From NCBI GenBank assembly GCA_945876405.1, contig CAMCOJ010000033.1:1-11613 (forward strand): a stretch of 11,613 nt of DNA, given 5' to 3'. The notes under the pieces were generated by a model, which worked only from the letters and a program-made list of their open reading frames with translations, was not told the DNA's origin and did not search any database. How positions within the stretch are numbered: the stretch's first letter is position 1; each line of letters starts with the position of its first letter. This document shows positions 1 to 6,774 of the stretch, one piece after another. A program made the position numbers and the translations under genes. Origin of the DNA: an uncultured Ruminococcus sp. (lineage in GTDB: Bacteria > Bacillota > Clostridia > Oscillospirales > Ruminococcaceae).

Positions 1-131
1 TTGTATCCGGTTTTAAGAAGTTCGCAGACAATATCACTGCCTGCAACTCCATACTCATCAGCCATTTCCTTGACTGCACGTGATTTGTTTGTCGCTTCAG
101 TATAACGCTTGAATATTTCTTCCGTGTTCAT
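1..131 (-). CDS. Small phage protein with HTH-like N-terminus, partial
   Basis: The gene starts at an ATG (129-131) preceded by an AGGAGG site at good distance, and runs off the left window edge, so only the first 43 residues are visible. The protein begins MNTEEIFKRYTEATNKSRAV and continues with a segment (roughly residues 15-40) that reads like a DNA-binding helix-turn-helix of the kind that pairs an 'AVKEMADEYGV' helix with a second helix. Small phage proteins of this style are common but mostly unassigned. It follows the 69-aa gene by only 2 bases, so it belongs to the same leftward operon. The function is unknown; a regulatory or packaging-related small HTH is a guess only. Confidence 0.6.
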   Translation of the reverse strand, partial: MNTEEIFKRYTEATNKSRAVKEMADEYGVAGSDIVCELLKTGY

Positions 132-133
132 GT

Positions 134-343
134 TTATTCCTCCTGTAATTTCATTTCTGCTGTGGACCATATTGCAGTGTTAAGACCGCATGCTTTTCTG
201 ATATACATCAGACTTGCTTCAGGTATCTTACTTATGCTGTCCAGTTTCAGCAGGTCTTCCGATAATTTTAGTTTTATCTCCACTTCGTTTATTTTTGTCG
301 TTTCCGATACGGCTTGCTTCTGATTTGTTATATCCACCATCAT
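134..343 (-). CDS. Small hypothetical phage protein, 69 aa
   Basis: An open frame of 69 residues starts at one of two adjacent ATG codons (341-343 or 338-340), with a GGGAG-type ribosome binding site about 8 bases upstream. The product is largely charged and helical (KINEVEIKLKLSEDLLKL near residues 18-35), with no cysteine pair, membrane segment or motif I recognise. It ends 2 bases before the next gene's ATG, as expected for an operon member. The odd point is a 116-base overlap with the 63-aa frame that starts at 419, so one of the two may begin later or not be expressed. I do not recognise the family. Confidence 0.5.
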   Translation of the reverse strand: MMVDITNQKQAVSETTKINEVEIKLKLSEDLLKLDSISKIPEASLMYIRKACGLNTAIWSTAEMKLQEE

Positions 344-419
344 ATTTAAACTCCCTGCAAATATATTCCCTTGACCGTTCCATGCATCCAGGATATTTAC
401 GACATTCGTTACATGTCAT
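228..419 (-). CDS. Small cysteine-rich phage protein, 63 aa
   Basis: The ATG at 417-419 overlaps the TGA of the upstream gene (ATGA, 416-419) and has a GGAGGGG ribosome binding site about 5 bases upstream, so translation coupled to the previous gene is likely. The N-terminus carries Cys3, Cys6, Cys12 and Cys21 (CxxC-x5-C-x8-C), with the segment CRKYPGCMERSREYICREFK; short proteins with this pattern recur in Firmicute phages and probably bind zinc. The second half (about residues 33-63) is lysine/arginine-rich and looks unstructured; it is this half that overlaps the neighbouring 69-aa frame. The start signals make this the better supported of the two overlapping genes. The role is unknown. 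Confidence 0.55.
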   Translation of the reverse strand: MTCNECRKYPGCMERSREYICREFKYDGGYNKSEASRIGNDKNKRSGDKTKIIGRPAETGQHK

Positions 420-733
420 TCTATCCCCTCCAGAATCCGAAGATACTTAACGCATATTTCACAGTCACATGCTTTGATTTCCTGAGTCATATGCTGAAGC
501 TTACGTTCTTTTTCAAGTCCGCTCATCCAGCACTTAAGATTCAGTGAATTCTGTTCATATTCTCTGTATATTCGTGTTTTCTCAATTTTTGCGATGTCTT
601 TAGGTATTTTTCCGCTGCGGAATGCAGAGTAAAGATTTCTGAGCGATAAGAACAGCAACTGTTCGGCACCGTTTAATTTATCCGGAAGCTCAGCACCCTG
701 AGCGGCAAGTTTTTCAATATCAAGAGCTGACAA
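416..733 (-). CDS. Hypothetical phage protein, about 105 aa
   Basis: The frame opens at a GTG at 752-754, but a strong GAGGAGG site sits at 743-749 inside the frame, so I place the start at the TTG at 731-733, 9 bases beyond that site. Either start overlaps the end of the VRR-NUC gene. The body contains a helical block, roughly residues 20-60, with DKLNGAEQLLFLSLRNLYSA followed by FRSGKIPKD. I associate this block with an unnamed family in Firmicute phages that lies near replication genes. A cysteine cluster near the C-terminus (C89, C91, C94 from the TTG) could bind metal. Its stop overlaps the next start as ATGA. No function can be assigned. Confidence 0.65.
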   Translation of the reverse strand: MSALDIEKLAAQGAELPDKLNGAEQLLFLSLRNLYSAFRSGKIPKDIAKIEKTRIYREYEQNSLNLKCWMSGLEKERKLQHMTQEIKACDCEICVKYLRILEGIE

Positions 734-1028
734 ATTCAACCGCCTCCTCAACACTTCTTACAATTGCAGCAGGCATATGGTAACGTTCCTGCATCTGCCT
801 TATGAAATTTTCCTGATCAGGTCTTACTTTTCCTGTCGGTGTCTTTACTTCAATGAAATATGCCTTTCCGTCTTTATATGCCTTAAGGTCTGTACTTCCC
901 TTTGGCGGTCCGCAGTCAAACCAGCGTCCGTCAGAAAGTTTTATCTTTCCGACATTGGTTCTCTCAACGTAGTATCCCATTTCAGACAGCTTCAGTCTGA
1001 TGCTGTTCTGTATGTCCTGCTCACTCAC
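720..1028 (-). CDS. VRR-NUC domain nuclease, 102 aa
   Basis: This is a stand-alone VRR-NUC protein, a minimal PD-(D/E)xK nuclease fold; phage members are thought to act on branched or flap DNA during replication and recombination. The whole protein is the domain: an N-terminal helix, the VERTNVGK strand (residues 21-28), GPPKGSTDL (40-48) with metal ligand Asp47, the catalytic FIEVKTPTGK strand (58-67) with Glu60 and Lys62, a following Gln72, and a C-terminal RSVEEA helix. The start is GTG, with GAGGAGG about 8 bases upstream, and it overlaps the helicase stop by 4 bases (GTGA, 1025-1028), suggesting coupled synthesis. The pairing with an SF2 helicase suggests the two act together. Confidence 0.9.
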   Translation of the reverse strand: MSEQDIQNSIRLKLSEMGYYVERTNVGKIKLSDGRWFDCGPPKGSTDLKAYKDGKAYFIEVKTPTGKVRPDQENFIRQMQERYHMPAAIVRSVEEAVEFVSS

Positions 1029-2404
1029 CTCATAAACCTCCTCATGTAATTGTATTTTACAGGAACTTTTATTCCTATCGAATCAGCCATGTGAATTGCC
1101 CACTGTATCTTGTAGCCTCTTGCCTTTTGAAATTCAAGAATCTCATCAAACGTACTGCAGTTCTTAATATCATCATATTTACAGTTCTTAAGATTCTCAA
1201 TCCTCTGAACTTCCCTCAGATCCACGTCAACAGTCTTTCTGTCTTTTGTTTCCTTGACTATGTGATTTTCAAAACCGCACTGGGGACATTTTTCATGTTC
1301 CGCTGAATAAGTCATAAAGCACTGCGGACATTCCTTGATTTTTATCAGATTCTTCTCATTTCGTTTCTTTGCATCCAGTGACCAGTCGCGCGGATCATCG
1401 ACAAATCCATGACGGTATATGTTTCCTACATGGTCTATTATGATACCAACCTTGTCCGGATTGTTCCTGTCGGTTCTCATGCATCTCATTGCCTGCTGTA
1501 TGTATAAAGTCAGGCTCTGTGTAGGCCGGAGAAGTATCACGCACTCGCAGTCCGGAACGTCAAGGCCAACGGAGAACAGTTCACAGTTACAAAGAACTTT
1601 GATTTCACCTGCTCTGAACTTCTGCATTGTTTCATCACGTTCTGCATCTGAAGTATTGCCGGATAAACATGCAGCGTTTATCCCCTCAAGTAAAAACTGT
1701 ATCGCAGTTTCATTCGCTGATTTTACTGAAGAGCAATAAACGATTGTTTTCATGTCCTTAGCTATATTCAGCCAGTTCTTAACCGTTTCGCCGTAAATAT
1801 ATTTATTCTCCATCAGCTCCTGTACTTCCTGCGAGATGTATTCGCTGCCTCTGGAATGTAATCCGGAAGTATCGGCAAGCTGCAGGCTGAAATGCCTGTA
1901 CGGTGCAAGATGACCGTTAGCTATCAGCCACTTTGTTGATACACCTTCCACAAGGCTGTCGTATACTGCACCCAGACCGCCTTCGTTCAGCCTGCATGGT
2001 GTAGCAGTAAACCCAAGCTTCAGAGCTTCCGGAAATGCATCATAAATTCTTGTGTAGGTCTTTGCTGTACTGAGGTGACATTCGTCCGTGATTATGATAT
2101 CCGGCTTTCTGATATCAGATATATGCCTGGTAAATGTCTGAACCATTCCGACATCTGTCAGTTCCCAGTTTACACCGCAGGCTGTAAATGTATCCCGTAT
2201 CTGTTCACATAATTCTTTTCTGTGAACAAGAAACAGAACCCTGTTTCCTTTTGCATTTGCGTTTGCTGCTATCGTCCCCTGGACGACTGACTTGCCGCCG
2301 CCGCATCCAAGGACACAGCATATAGCATGTTTACCTTTGCTTATTTCAATCTTAATTTTCTTTACCAGATGTTCCTGGTAATTTCTTAATTCCAAGTTTA
2401 TCAC
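1025..2404 (-). CDS. SF2 DEAD/DEAH-type DNA helicase with C-terminal zinc ribbon
   Basis: This is a superfamily 2 ATPase of the phage RadD/ComFA-like DEAD/DEAH group, 459 aa. Visible motifs: LRNYQ (6-10), Walker A GCGGGKS (33-39), Ia LVHRKEL (59-65), Walker B DECH (107-110), TAT in GFTATP (131-136), motif V GLDVPD (280-285), and motif VI as QQAMRCMR (303-310), in place of the more usual QRxGRxxR. After the helicase core comes a CxxC-x10-CxxC zinc ribbon (Cys359, 362, 373, 376) and a roughly 80-residue tail. The likely job is unwinding or remodelling DNA at the phage origin or forks together with the VRR-NUC protein. The GTG at 2404 has AAAGG only 3 bases away; the TTG at 2395, behind GGTGAT, is an alternative start. 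Confidence 0.92.
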   Translation of the reverse strand: MINLELRNYQEHLVKKIKIEISKGKHAICCVLGCGGGKSVVQGTIAANANAKGNRVLFLVHRKELCEQIRDTFTACGVNWELTDVGMVQTFTRHISDIRKPDIIITDECHLSTAKTYTRIYDAFPEALKLGFTATPCRLNEGGLGAVYDSLVEGVSTKWLIANGHLAPYRHFSLQLADTSGLHSRGSEYISQEVQELMENKYIYGETVKNWLNIAKDMKTIVYCSSVKSANETAIQFLLEGINAACLSGNTSDAERDETMQKFRAGEIKVLCNCELFSVGLDVPDCECVILLRPTQSLTLYIQQAMRCMRTDRNNPDKVGIIIDHVGNIYRHGFVDDPRDWSLDAKKRNEKNLIKIKECPQCFMTYSAEHEKCPQCGFENHIVKETKDRKTVDVDLREVQRIENLKNCKYDDIKNCSTFDEILEFQKARGYKIQWAIHMADSIGIKVPVKYNYMRRFMR

Positions 2405-2419
2405 CGTCCTTTGCGGAAG

Positions 2420-2438
2420 TGCGGAAAGGGTTTCCGCA
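2420..2438. repeat. Perfect hairpin made from two opposed iterons
   Basis: TGCGGAAA and TTTCCGCA form a perfect 8-bp stem around a GGG loop, 15 bases upstream of the helicase start. In the early mRNA it could fold just ahead of the helicase ribosome binding site. In plus-strand orientation it is followed by GATTTTT, which looks weakly terminator-like, but no plus-strand gene enters from the left. It is most simply read as part of the iteron set. Confidence 0.55.
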
Positions 2439-2473
2439 GATTTTTCATACGCTAACCCACGTATTTGCGTCGG

Positions 2474-2595
2474 TGCGGAAGTGCGGAAGTAAATTTGACA
2501 TTTCTCGCGTATGGAAACTGTATATACTCTGCCAGTGAGAAGTCATTAATTTATATTGGTGTATATAACGGGGGAAATACTTCCGCACTTCCGCA
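2474..2595. repeat. 18-bp perfect inverted repeat, 86 bp apart
   Basis: TGCGGAAGTGCGGAAGTA at 2474-2491 is matched exactly by its reverse complement at 2578-2595. Each arm contains one tandem iteron pair, so the arms would present four initiator sites facing each other across the AT-rich centre. The symmetry suits an origin recognition element. Confidence 0.8.
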
Positions 2596-2639
2596 TGCAC
2601 GATTTTACGTTGTTTCAAGTTCCGCACAACAACCGCATT

Positions 2640-4700
2640 TTATATTATTTCAACTGGTTCATCAGGATCAATTTCCGCATCAGGCAATTTCAGAACAACA
2701 CATTCAACATGAACACCGGCAATTCTTTTGTCTTTGGTCATGCTTTTCGCTCTTGTCTGTATAAGCCCTTTGGACTTTAAACTGCTCAACAATGCTCTGC
2801 TGTTATATCCGCCTTCTTCAACAGCCTGTTTAAATACAGACTGATTTATGTATATCCAGTCAGAACCGTCCTTCATGCCGTATATTTTCGTCGGCATTTC
2901 TGCCATATCCGTGTTTGAAATAAAATTTTTAATGTTTATGGCTACCCAGTCACATATATATTTATATCCTCTGTCACCGAGAGAAACATCATTATTTGTT
3001 TTCAGGAAATTCTGTATATCCGATACTTCCATAGGCTTTTCATCAAAAAACATTTCTGATACCAGTGCATCAGCTGCCAGAATGATAGCTGCAGATCCCG
3101 ACTGCTTAACCTGGATATTGATTTTGTCAAGTTTTTCTGCATACATCTTATACAGTTCCCTTGCTCTGTCAAAGTCAGCGTTTTCTATAAATTTTCTTCC
3201 GGCATATCCGTAATTTTTCCTTACTGCATTTGCTACTCCTCGACCGTCACTTATTACCTTCTGTCTCATAGGTACTTCAAGATCTATTACTCTCGCCTCA
3301 GCTCCGGCACCGGATCCTTCACGTACAATCGGAGTTTCTCCGGTAGTTAAAATACTGTTTCGCCATGTAGGTGTTTTATCTACACCGCCTATCTTATTGC
3401 CTCGGGTTCGCCCAAATCCCTGAGCGAGCTGATACACATCCGCTCTGCTGTTACCGTGATTATCCTTAGCGAGCTGAAGTTCATCTATGCACATCGGAAT
3501 ATTGTTTAAGAATGCAGCCATTCTCTCGTGACCTACAGCAGTAGAATTAAAGCTTTGAATATAAACACCAAGCTCAGGATCGCCCCAAACCGAAGCGGCC
3601 ACCATCAAGGCAACCGTTTTGCCTGTGCCTGATTCACAGCTCCACAAATGAACGACAAACGAATTGTTTCCAACCTTCTGAACCAGAACACTTGCGAACG
3701 ACGCAGAAATCATTATTCTTGCCGCCATAGATTCTGAGCGGCATTTTTTTGCAATTTTCAGCCATTCATCAAAGTCACCTTTTGGTTCTTTTATTGCATT
3801 AAAAATATTGCTATATGCAGCATCACCGTCAAATATCAGTCCATCAACATATGGACTGAATCGTCCTTCATCAACATATCCAAGTCGGCTTACCGATTCA
3901 TGCTCCGGTATAATATCAAGGTTCATGTTCTCAATATCACAAAGATATTTAACAAGGGCTTTGGCATTTTCTGATGTTACTGCAATTCCACGCACGGCAA
4001 GATTTGTTATCTTACTTGCCACCGCCGTTATTTCCTTGCTGACAATAATATTTCGCCAGCGTTTTGATTTGTAGAAGGCAAGGTTTACTTTTTCTTCAAA
4101 CGTGTCAATATTCACAAGTCTCTCAACCGGCATTATGGGATGGCAGCAAGCCTGTACAGTGCCGTATGTTCCGTCAACAGTTTTTACACCGTTGGCGTCG
4201 CATAACCACTGACCGCACTCCAGTTCAATCGGCTGATCCGGGAAGTCGGAAGGATTGTTTCTGTCAACGTTCGCTGCATTTTTCAGATGCAGTGACTTAA
4301 GATATGCCTGGTAAGATTTTTTAAATCCTGTATATCCCGCCTTCTTTGCCTCCTCGGCCATCTTGTTCATTTCCAGGTCATGTCTGAACCTGTCCGATGC
4401 ATATGAAAATACAAAAGCATATGGTTCCTCGCTGTAAAAATCCTCTTTGGTGAACGTGAACCGCGCCATGATTTTATTTTCTATGATATAGTTTTCATTA
4501 TTTGTTTCGACTTCTCTGAGTGCTTTTCTCAGAATCTGTTCTCCGCCCTTCAGTTCACGAAAAGCGGCCATGATTTTATCAAGTTCAGTTCGTATTTCCT
4601 CGTTATTCTCTGAGAAAAGAATTATATGTTCAAGCACCGACCTGAGAGAGTCGGCACTTGAAAGCATATTTTCGAGGTTGTAATTTAATTCAACCTTCAT
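2640..4700 (-). CDS. DUF927-family P-loop replication ATPase (primase/helicase type), 686 aa
   Basis: This matches the DUF927 family, large phage and mobile-element proteins often labelled superfamily II helicase or primase. The C-terminal half carries the ATPase: Walker A ESGTGKT (356-362) after the characteristic HLWS, Walker B-like PMCIDEL (402-408), a sensor-like ILTTGE (450-455), and Arg470 in AEARVIDL, which may be an arginine finger. The first ~300 residues are a divergent helical and mixed region, with CGQWLCD (162-168) and CCHP (185-188) cysteine pairs that could bind zinc. The last ~90 residues look like a winged-helix DNA-binding end. AGGTGA precedes the ATG by 4 bases. Lying between SSB and the repeat-rich gap, it is the best candidate for origin binding or replicative helicase; that role is inferred. 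Confidence 0.85.
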   Translation of the reverse strand: MKVELNYNLENMLSSADSLRSVLEHIILFSENNEEIRTELDKIMAAFRELKGGEQILRKALREVETNNENYIIENKIMARFTFTKEDFYSEEPYAFVFSYASDRFRHDLEMNKMAEEAKKAGYTGFKKSYQAYLKSLHLKNAANVDRNNPSDFPDQPIELECGQWLCDANGVKTVDGTYGTVQACCHPIMPVERLVNIDTFEEKVNLAFYKSKRWRNIIVSKEITAVASKITNLAVRGIAVTSENAKALVKYLCDIENMNLDIIPEHESVSRLGYVDEGRFSPYVDGLIFDGDAAYSNIFNAIKEPKGDFDEWLKIAKKCRSESMAARIMISASFASVLVQKVGNNSFVVHLWSCESGTGKTVALMVAASVWGDPELGVYIQSFNSTAVGHERMAAFLNNIPMCIDELQLAKDNHGNSRADVYQLAQGFGRTRGNKIGGVDKTPTWRNSILTTGETPIVREGSGAGAEARVIDLEVPMRQKVISDGRGVANAVRKNYGYAGRKFIENADFDRARELYKMYAEKLDKINIQVKQSGSAAIILAADALVSEMFFDEKPMEVSDIQNFLKTNNDVSLGDRGYKYICDWVAINIKNFISNTDMAEMPTKIYGMKDGSDWIYINQSVFKQAVEEGGYNSRALLSSLKSKGLIQTRAKSMTKDKRIAGVHVECVVLKLPDAEIDPDEPVEII

Positions 4701-4717
4701 GTTCTCACCTGCTTGTT

Positions 4718-5149
4718 TCAGAATGGAATATCATCAGGATCAAGGGAATCAAAATCACTCAAATCTCCAAGCTCATCAGCAGGATCTATGGCAGTGTTTC
4801 CGGATGCAGGAGTAAAACCGGCTGATGTTTCCGGTGCTGAAGCTTTCACAGCAAATTCAACGACAAGGTCCTTGTAGGTTTTACCGTTGTATTCACGGCT
4901 TTCTATTCTACCGACCGCCATAACAAAATCACCTTTTTTGAATCCTGCACAGATTCTCGCCATCTCATGCCATGCAACACAGTTTGTCCACTGTGCTTCC
5001 TTCTTTCCGTCCGGAAGAGTTTTCTCTGATGCTTTTATCGAGAAACTTGTCTTGCTTGAATTGTTATTGCCTACCTTTTTGAGTTCTGCATCCTTTGGAA
5101 CGTATCCGACAACCATAAAGTCGCCACTCTGTAATTTGTGAAACGCCAT
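4718..5149 (-). CDS. ssb: Single-stranded DNA-binding protein (SSB)
   Basis: This is an OB-fold SSB, 143 aa. It coats single-stranded DNA at phage forks and at ends resected by the exonuclease, and recruits partners through its tail. The OB domain covers about residues 8-105, with SFSIKASEK, the WTNCVAWHEMA strand and KKGDFVMAVGRIESREYNGK being typical SSB strands. A flexible linker leads to a strongly acidic end finishing DPDDIPF, the classic partner-binding tip. It begins with MAFHKLQSGDF, different from the usual host SSB start, so it reads as the phage's own copy. An AGAGGGA site lies about 8 bases before the ATG. It is 17 bases from the DUF927 gene and 20 from the annealase gene. Confidence 0.95.
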   Translation of the reverse strand: MAFHKLQSGDFMVVGYVPKDAELKKVGNNNSSKTSFSIKASEKTLPDGKKEAQWTNCVAWHEMARICAGFKKGDFVMAVGRIESREYNGKTYKDLVVEFAVKASAPETSAGFTPASGNTAIDPADELGDLSDFDSLDPDDIPF

Positions 5150-5169
5150 TTTATAATCCCTCTCTTATC

Positions 5170-5874
5170 TTACAGAAGGTCAGAACCGTCAAGTATTTCC
5201 GGTTCTGCCTTAACTTCGACTACTACTTCCTGCTGTGGCTGCTCAATTTCCTGATGCGGCAGTTCATCTTCACTGCCGCCAAGTTCATCTGCGGTGTACA
5301 TACCACTCAGAGCATTCGGGAACGCCTCTCTCAGCGCCTGCATCTTCGCTACCTTACGAATCATTGTTGCAGGTTTCTGTGCCCATACAGACTTGCCTGT
5401 GCTGTATTCTCCGAGTGATACTGTTGTGTAAATTGGTGTTTTATACCCTGCGACATATATCTCCGCCCATCCGCCGACAAGTCTTTCCTCCGGAAGTACC
5501 AGAGTACCTTTTCGGTACTCAAGGGTTTTGTCTTCCTTCTGGACTACAATACCGGCATCATAGCCTTCATAACGTCCGTCTCTTTCTGCTCTTGCTTCAA
5601 ATGCAGCCTTACCAACAACAAGCTGTGCAGGCTGTGAGCCATACTTGATAAGGTAAGCTTCACGGAGAAAAGGATTAAGCTGCTGATACTTGCAGAGGTT
5701 TATGAACATTACAATTTCCTGATTTGTAACATTTGTCGGGTCTCCGGTTACAAGATACTGTTTAACTGTTGCAGGAGAGAGCTTTACTTCAGCATCTCCT
5801 GCTTTGTATGTACATGTTAAATCTGCCTTTGTTTTCTGTGCCTGTGCCGGAGCAATTGAATTCTGAACTGCCAT
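5170..5874 (-). CDS. bet: Phage recombination protein Bet (RecT/Red-beta superfamily annealase)
   Basis: This is a single-strand annealing protein of the Bet/RecT type, 234 aa. It loads on single-stranded DNA made by the partner exonuclease and pairs it with complementary DNA, driving phage recombination and repair. Family signatures include the block NQEIVMFINLCKYQQLNPF (about residues 51-69), the AYLIKYGSQPAQLVVGK region and, near residues 165-195, WAQKPATMIRKVAKMQALRE followed by AFPNALSGMYTADEL. The last ~35 residues are acidic, glutamine-rich and probably flexible, ending LDGSDLL, possibly a contact for SSB or the exonuclease. The ATG overlaps the DUF1351 stop by one base (TAATG), with GAGGTGATT upstream, so translation is probably coupled. 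Confidence 0.95.
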   Translation of the reverse strand: MAVQNSIAPAQAQKTKADLTCTYKAGDAEVKLSPATVKQYLVTGDPTNVTNQEIVMFINLCKYQQLNPFLREAYLIKYGSQPAQLVVGKAAFEARAERDGRYEGYDAGIVVQKEDKTLEYRKGTLVLPEERLVGGWAEIYVAGYKTPIYTTVSLGEYSTGKSVWAQKPATMIRKVAKMQALREAFPNALSGMYTADELGGSEDELPHQEIEQPQQEVVVEVKAEPEILDGSDLL

Positions 5875-6761
5875 TACTTAATCACCTCATAGTTAATATT
5901 ATTTTTCTGCATAAATTCTTTTAATAAAACAAACTGTTCTTTTGTACCCTTTACAGTAAAACTTGCCTGGAATATCGGTTCTGCAATAACCTGTGGCTTT
6001 TCATACGGTATCTTTTCTGTTTCCGGAACCGGAGCAACTTCAGGTGAAGATACTTCCGGAACAGGTGCAGTTTCAGGTACCGGAACTGTTTCAGGCTTCT
6101 GCTTTGAAGCTTCAATCTTTCTTGCTTCCATCTCTGCAAGCTGTCTCTTGCGTTCTTCAAGTCTCTTGTATTCCTGGCGGGCTTCAGCAAGGCTGTATTT
6201 CTTCAGATACACATCCTTAACCTGATCTCTGAATTCTTCCGGACAGCTTTCGTCAAGTGTCTCAAGTTCCGTTCTGATCCTGTCAAGTGTATCACCGATA
6301 CCGTTGCAGACTGTTTCAAGTGATTCGGTTTTATTTTTCCACTTAGGAGAAACAATCTTTTCAAGCGGAACCACAGATATAAGTTCCTTTACTTCTGCTT
6401 TGTAGTATCCGGAAATCTGTTCCCACTTCTCATCCTGCAGCTTCTGGTCGAACACTGCTATCTGACCGTCGATAGACTTGATAGGCTGGTCAATAAGAGT
6501 AACAATTTCCTTGCACTGCTTTTCAAAGCACTCATAAGGTGCAAGACAAAGCTTCTTGATTTCCTTACGCTTGTCTTCGACAGCAGTTCTGAGCTTATTC
6601 AGATTCGCCTTGTCAGCTTTGGCACTCTTTATACTGTCTTCTGTTACAACAAGAGCATTATAAGCAGCAAGCTTGTCTGAGAGCTCAGCTTTCATCTCCT
6701 CGAAGTTAAAGTCGATTTTCTCCGGTATTGTCTTAAGATCTGTTTTGATTAAAAATTCCAT
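5874..6761 (-). CDS. DUF1351 domain protein of the recombination cassette, 295 aa
   Basis: The frame is open for 15 codons further upstream, but the ATG at 6759-6761 has a perfect AGGAGG 9 bases ahead and gives the usual DUF1351 beginning, MEFLIKTDLKTIPEKIDFNF. Residues 1-215 are mostly helical and coiled-coil with many Lys/Glu, typical of the family; these proteins sit beside RecT and YqaJ genes in many Firmicute phages, and their biochemical role is unknown. Residues ~223-250 are a low-complexity linker of repeated PVPET/APVPE units. A small C-terminal domain (about 265-295, FTVKGTKEQF...NYEVI) follows. The position between exonuclease and annealase suggests an accessory role in that reaction, which is an inference from context. 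Confidence 0.88.
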   Translation of the reverse strand: MEFLIKTDLKTIPEKIDFNFEEMKAELSDKLAAYNALVVTEDSIKSAKADKANLNKLRTAVEDKRKEIKKLCLAPYECFEKQCKEIVTLIDQPIKSIDGQIAVFDQKLQDEKWEQISGYYKAEVKELISVVPLEKIVSPKWKNKTESLETVCNGIGDTLDRIRTELETLDESCPEEFRDQVKDVYLKKYSLAEARQEYKRLEERKRQLAEMEARKIEASKQKPETVPVPETAPVPEVSSPEVAPVPETEKIPYEKPQVIAEPIFQASFTVKGTKEQFVLLKEFMQKNNINYEVIK

Positions 6762-6774
6762 ATTACTTATCCTC

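Larger units (their letters stand above)
2405..2639. other. Candidate phage replication origin with TGCGGAAG iterons
   Basis: This 235-bp stretch is the largest gene-free gap in the leftward operon and lies between the DUF927 ATPase and the helicase. It holds eight copies of the heptamer TGCGGAA or its complement: 2412-2418, 2420-2426, 2432-2438, 2474-2480, 2482-2488, 2581-2587, 2589-2595 and 2620-2626. Six of them form three tandem pairs with an 8-bp period. I noticed only about three copies in the remaining 11.4 kb. The middle (2519-2570) is AT-rich with two GTATATA boxes, a plausible melting region. Iterons, an AT-rich core and flanking replication genes together suggest an origin bound by an initiator. 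A 60-aa minus-strand frame across the repeats has no ribosome binding site and I do not accept it. Confidence 0.6.

Noticed and set aside
2495..2526. TTGACA on the plus strand within the origin-like gap as a promoter
   Set aside because: The only -10-like sequences are TGTATA at 18 bp or TATATA at 20 bp spacing, too poor to call; could matter only if a primer RNA is made there.
2445..2627. 60-aa minus-strand frame across the repeat region
   Set aside because: It starts at GTG without a ribosome binding site and its codons are largely the iterons themselves; no protein-like composition or family features.
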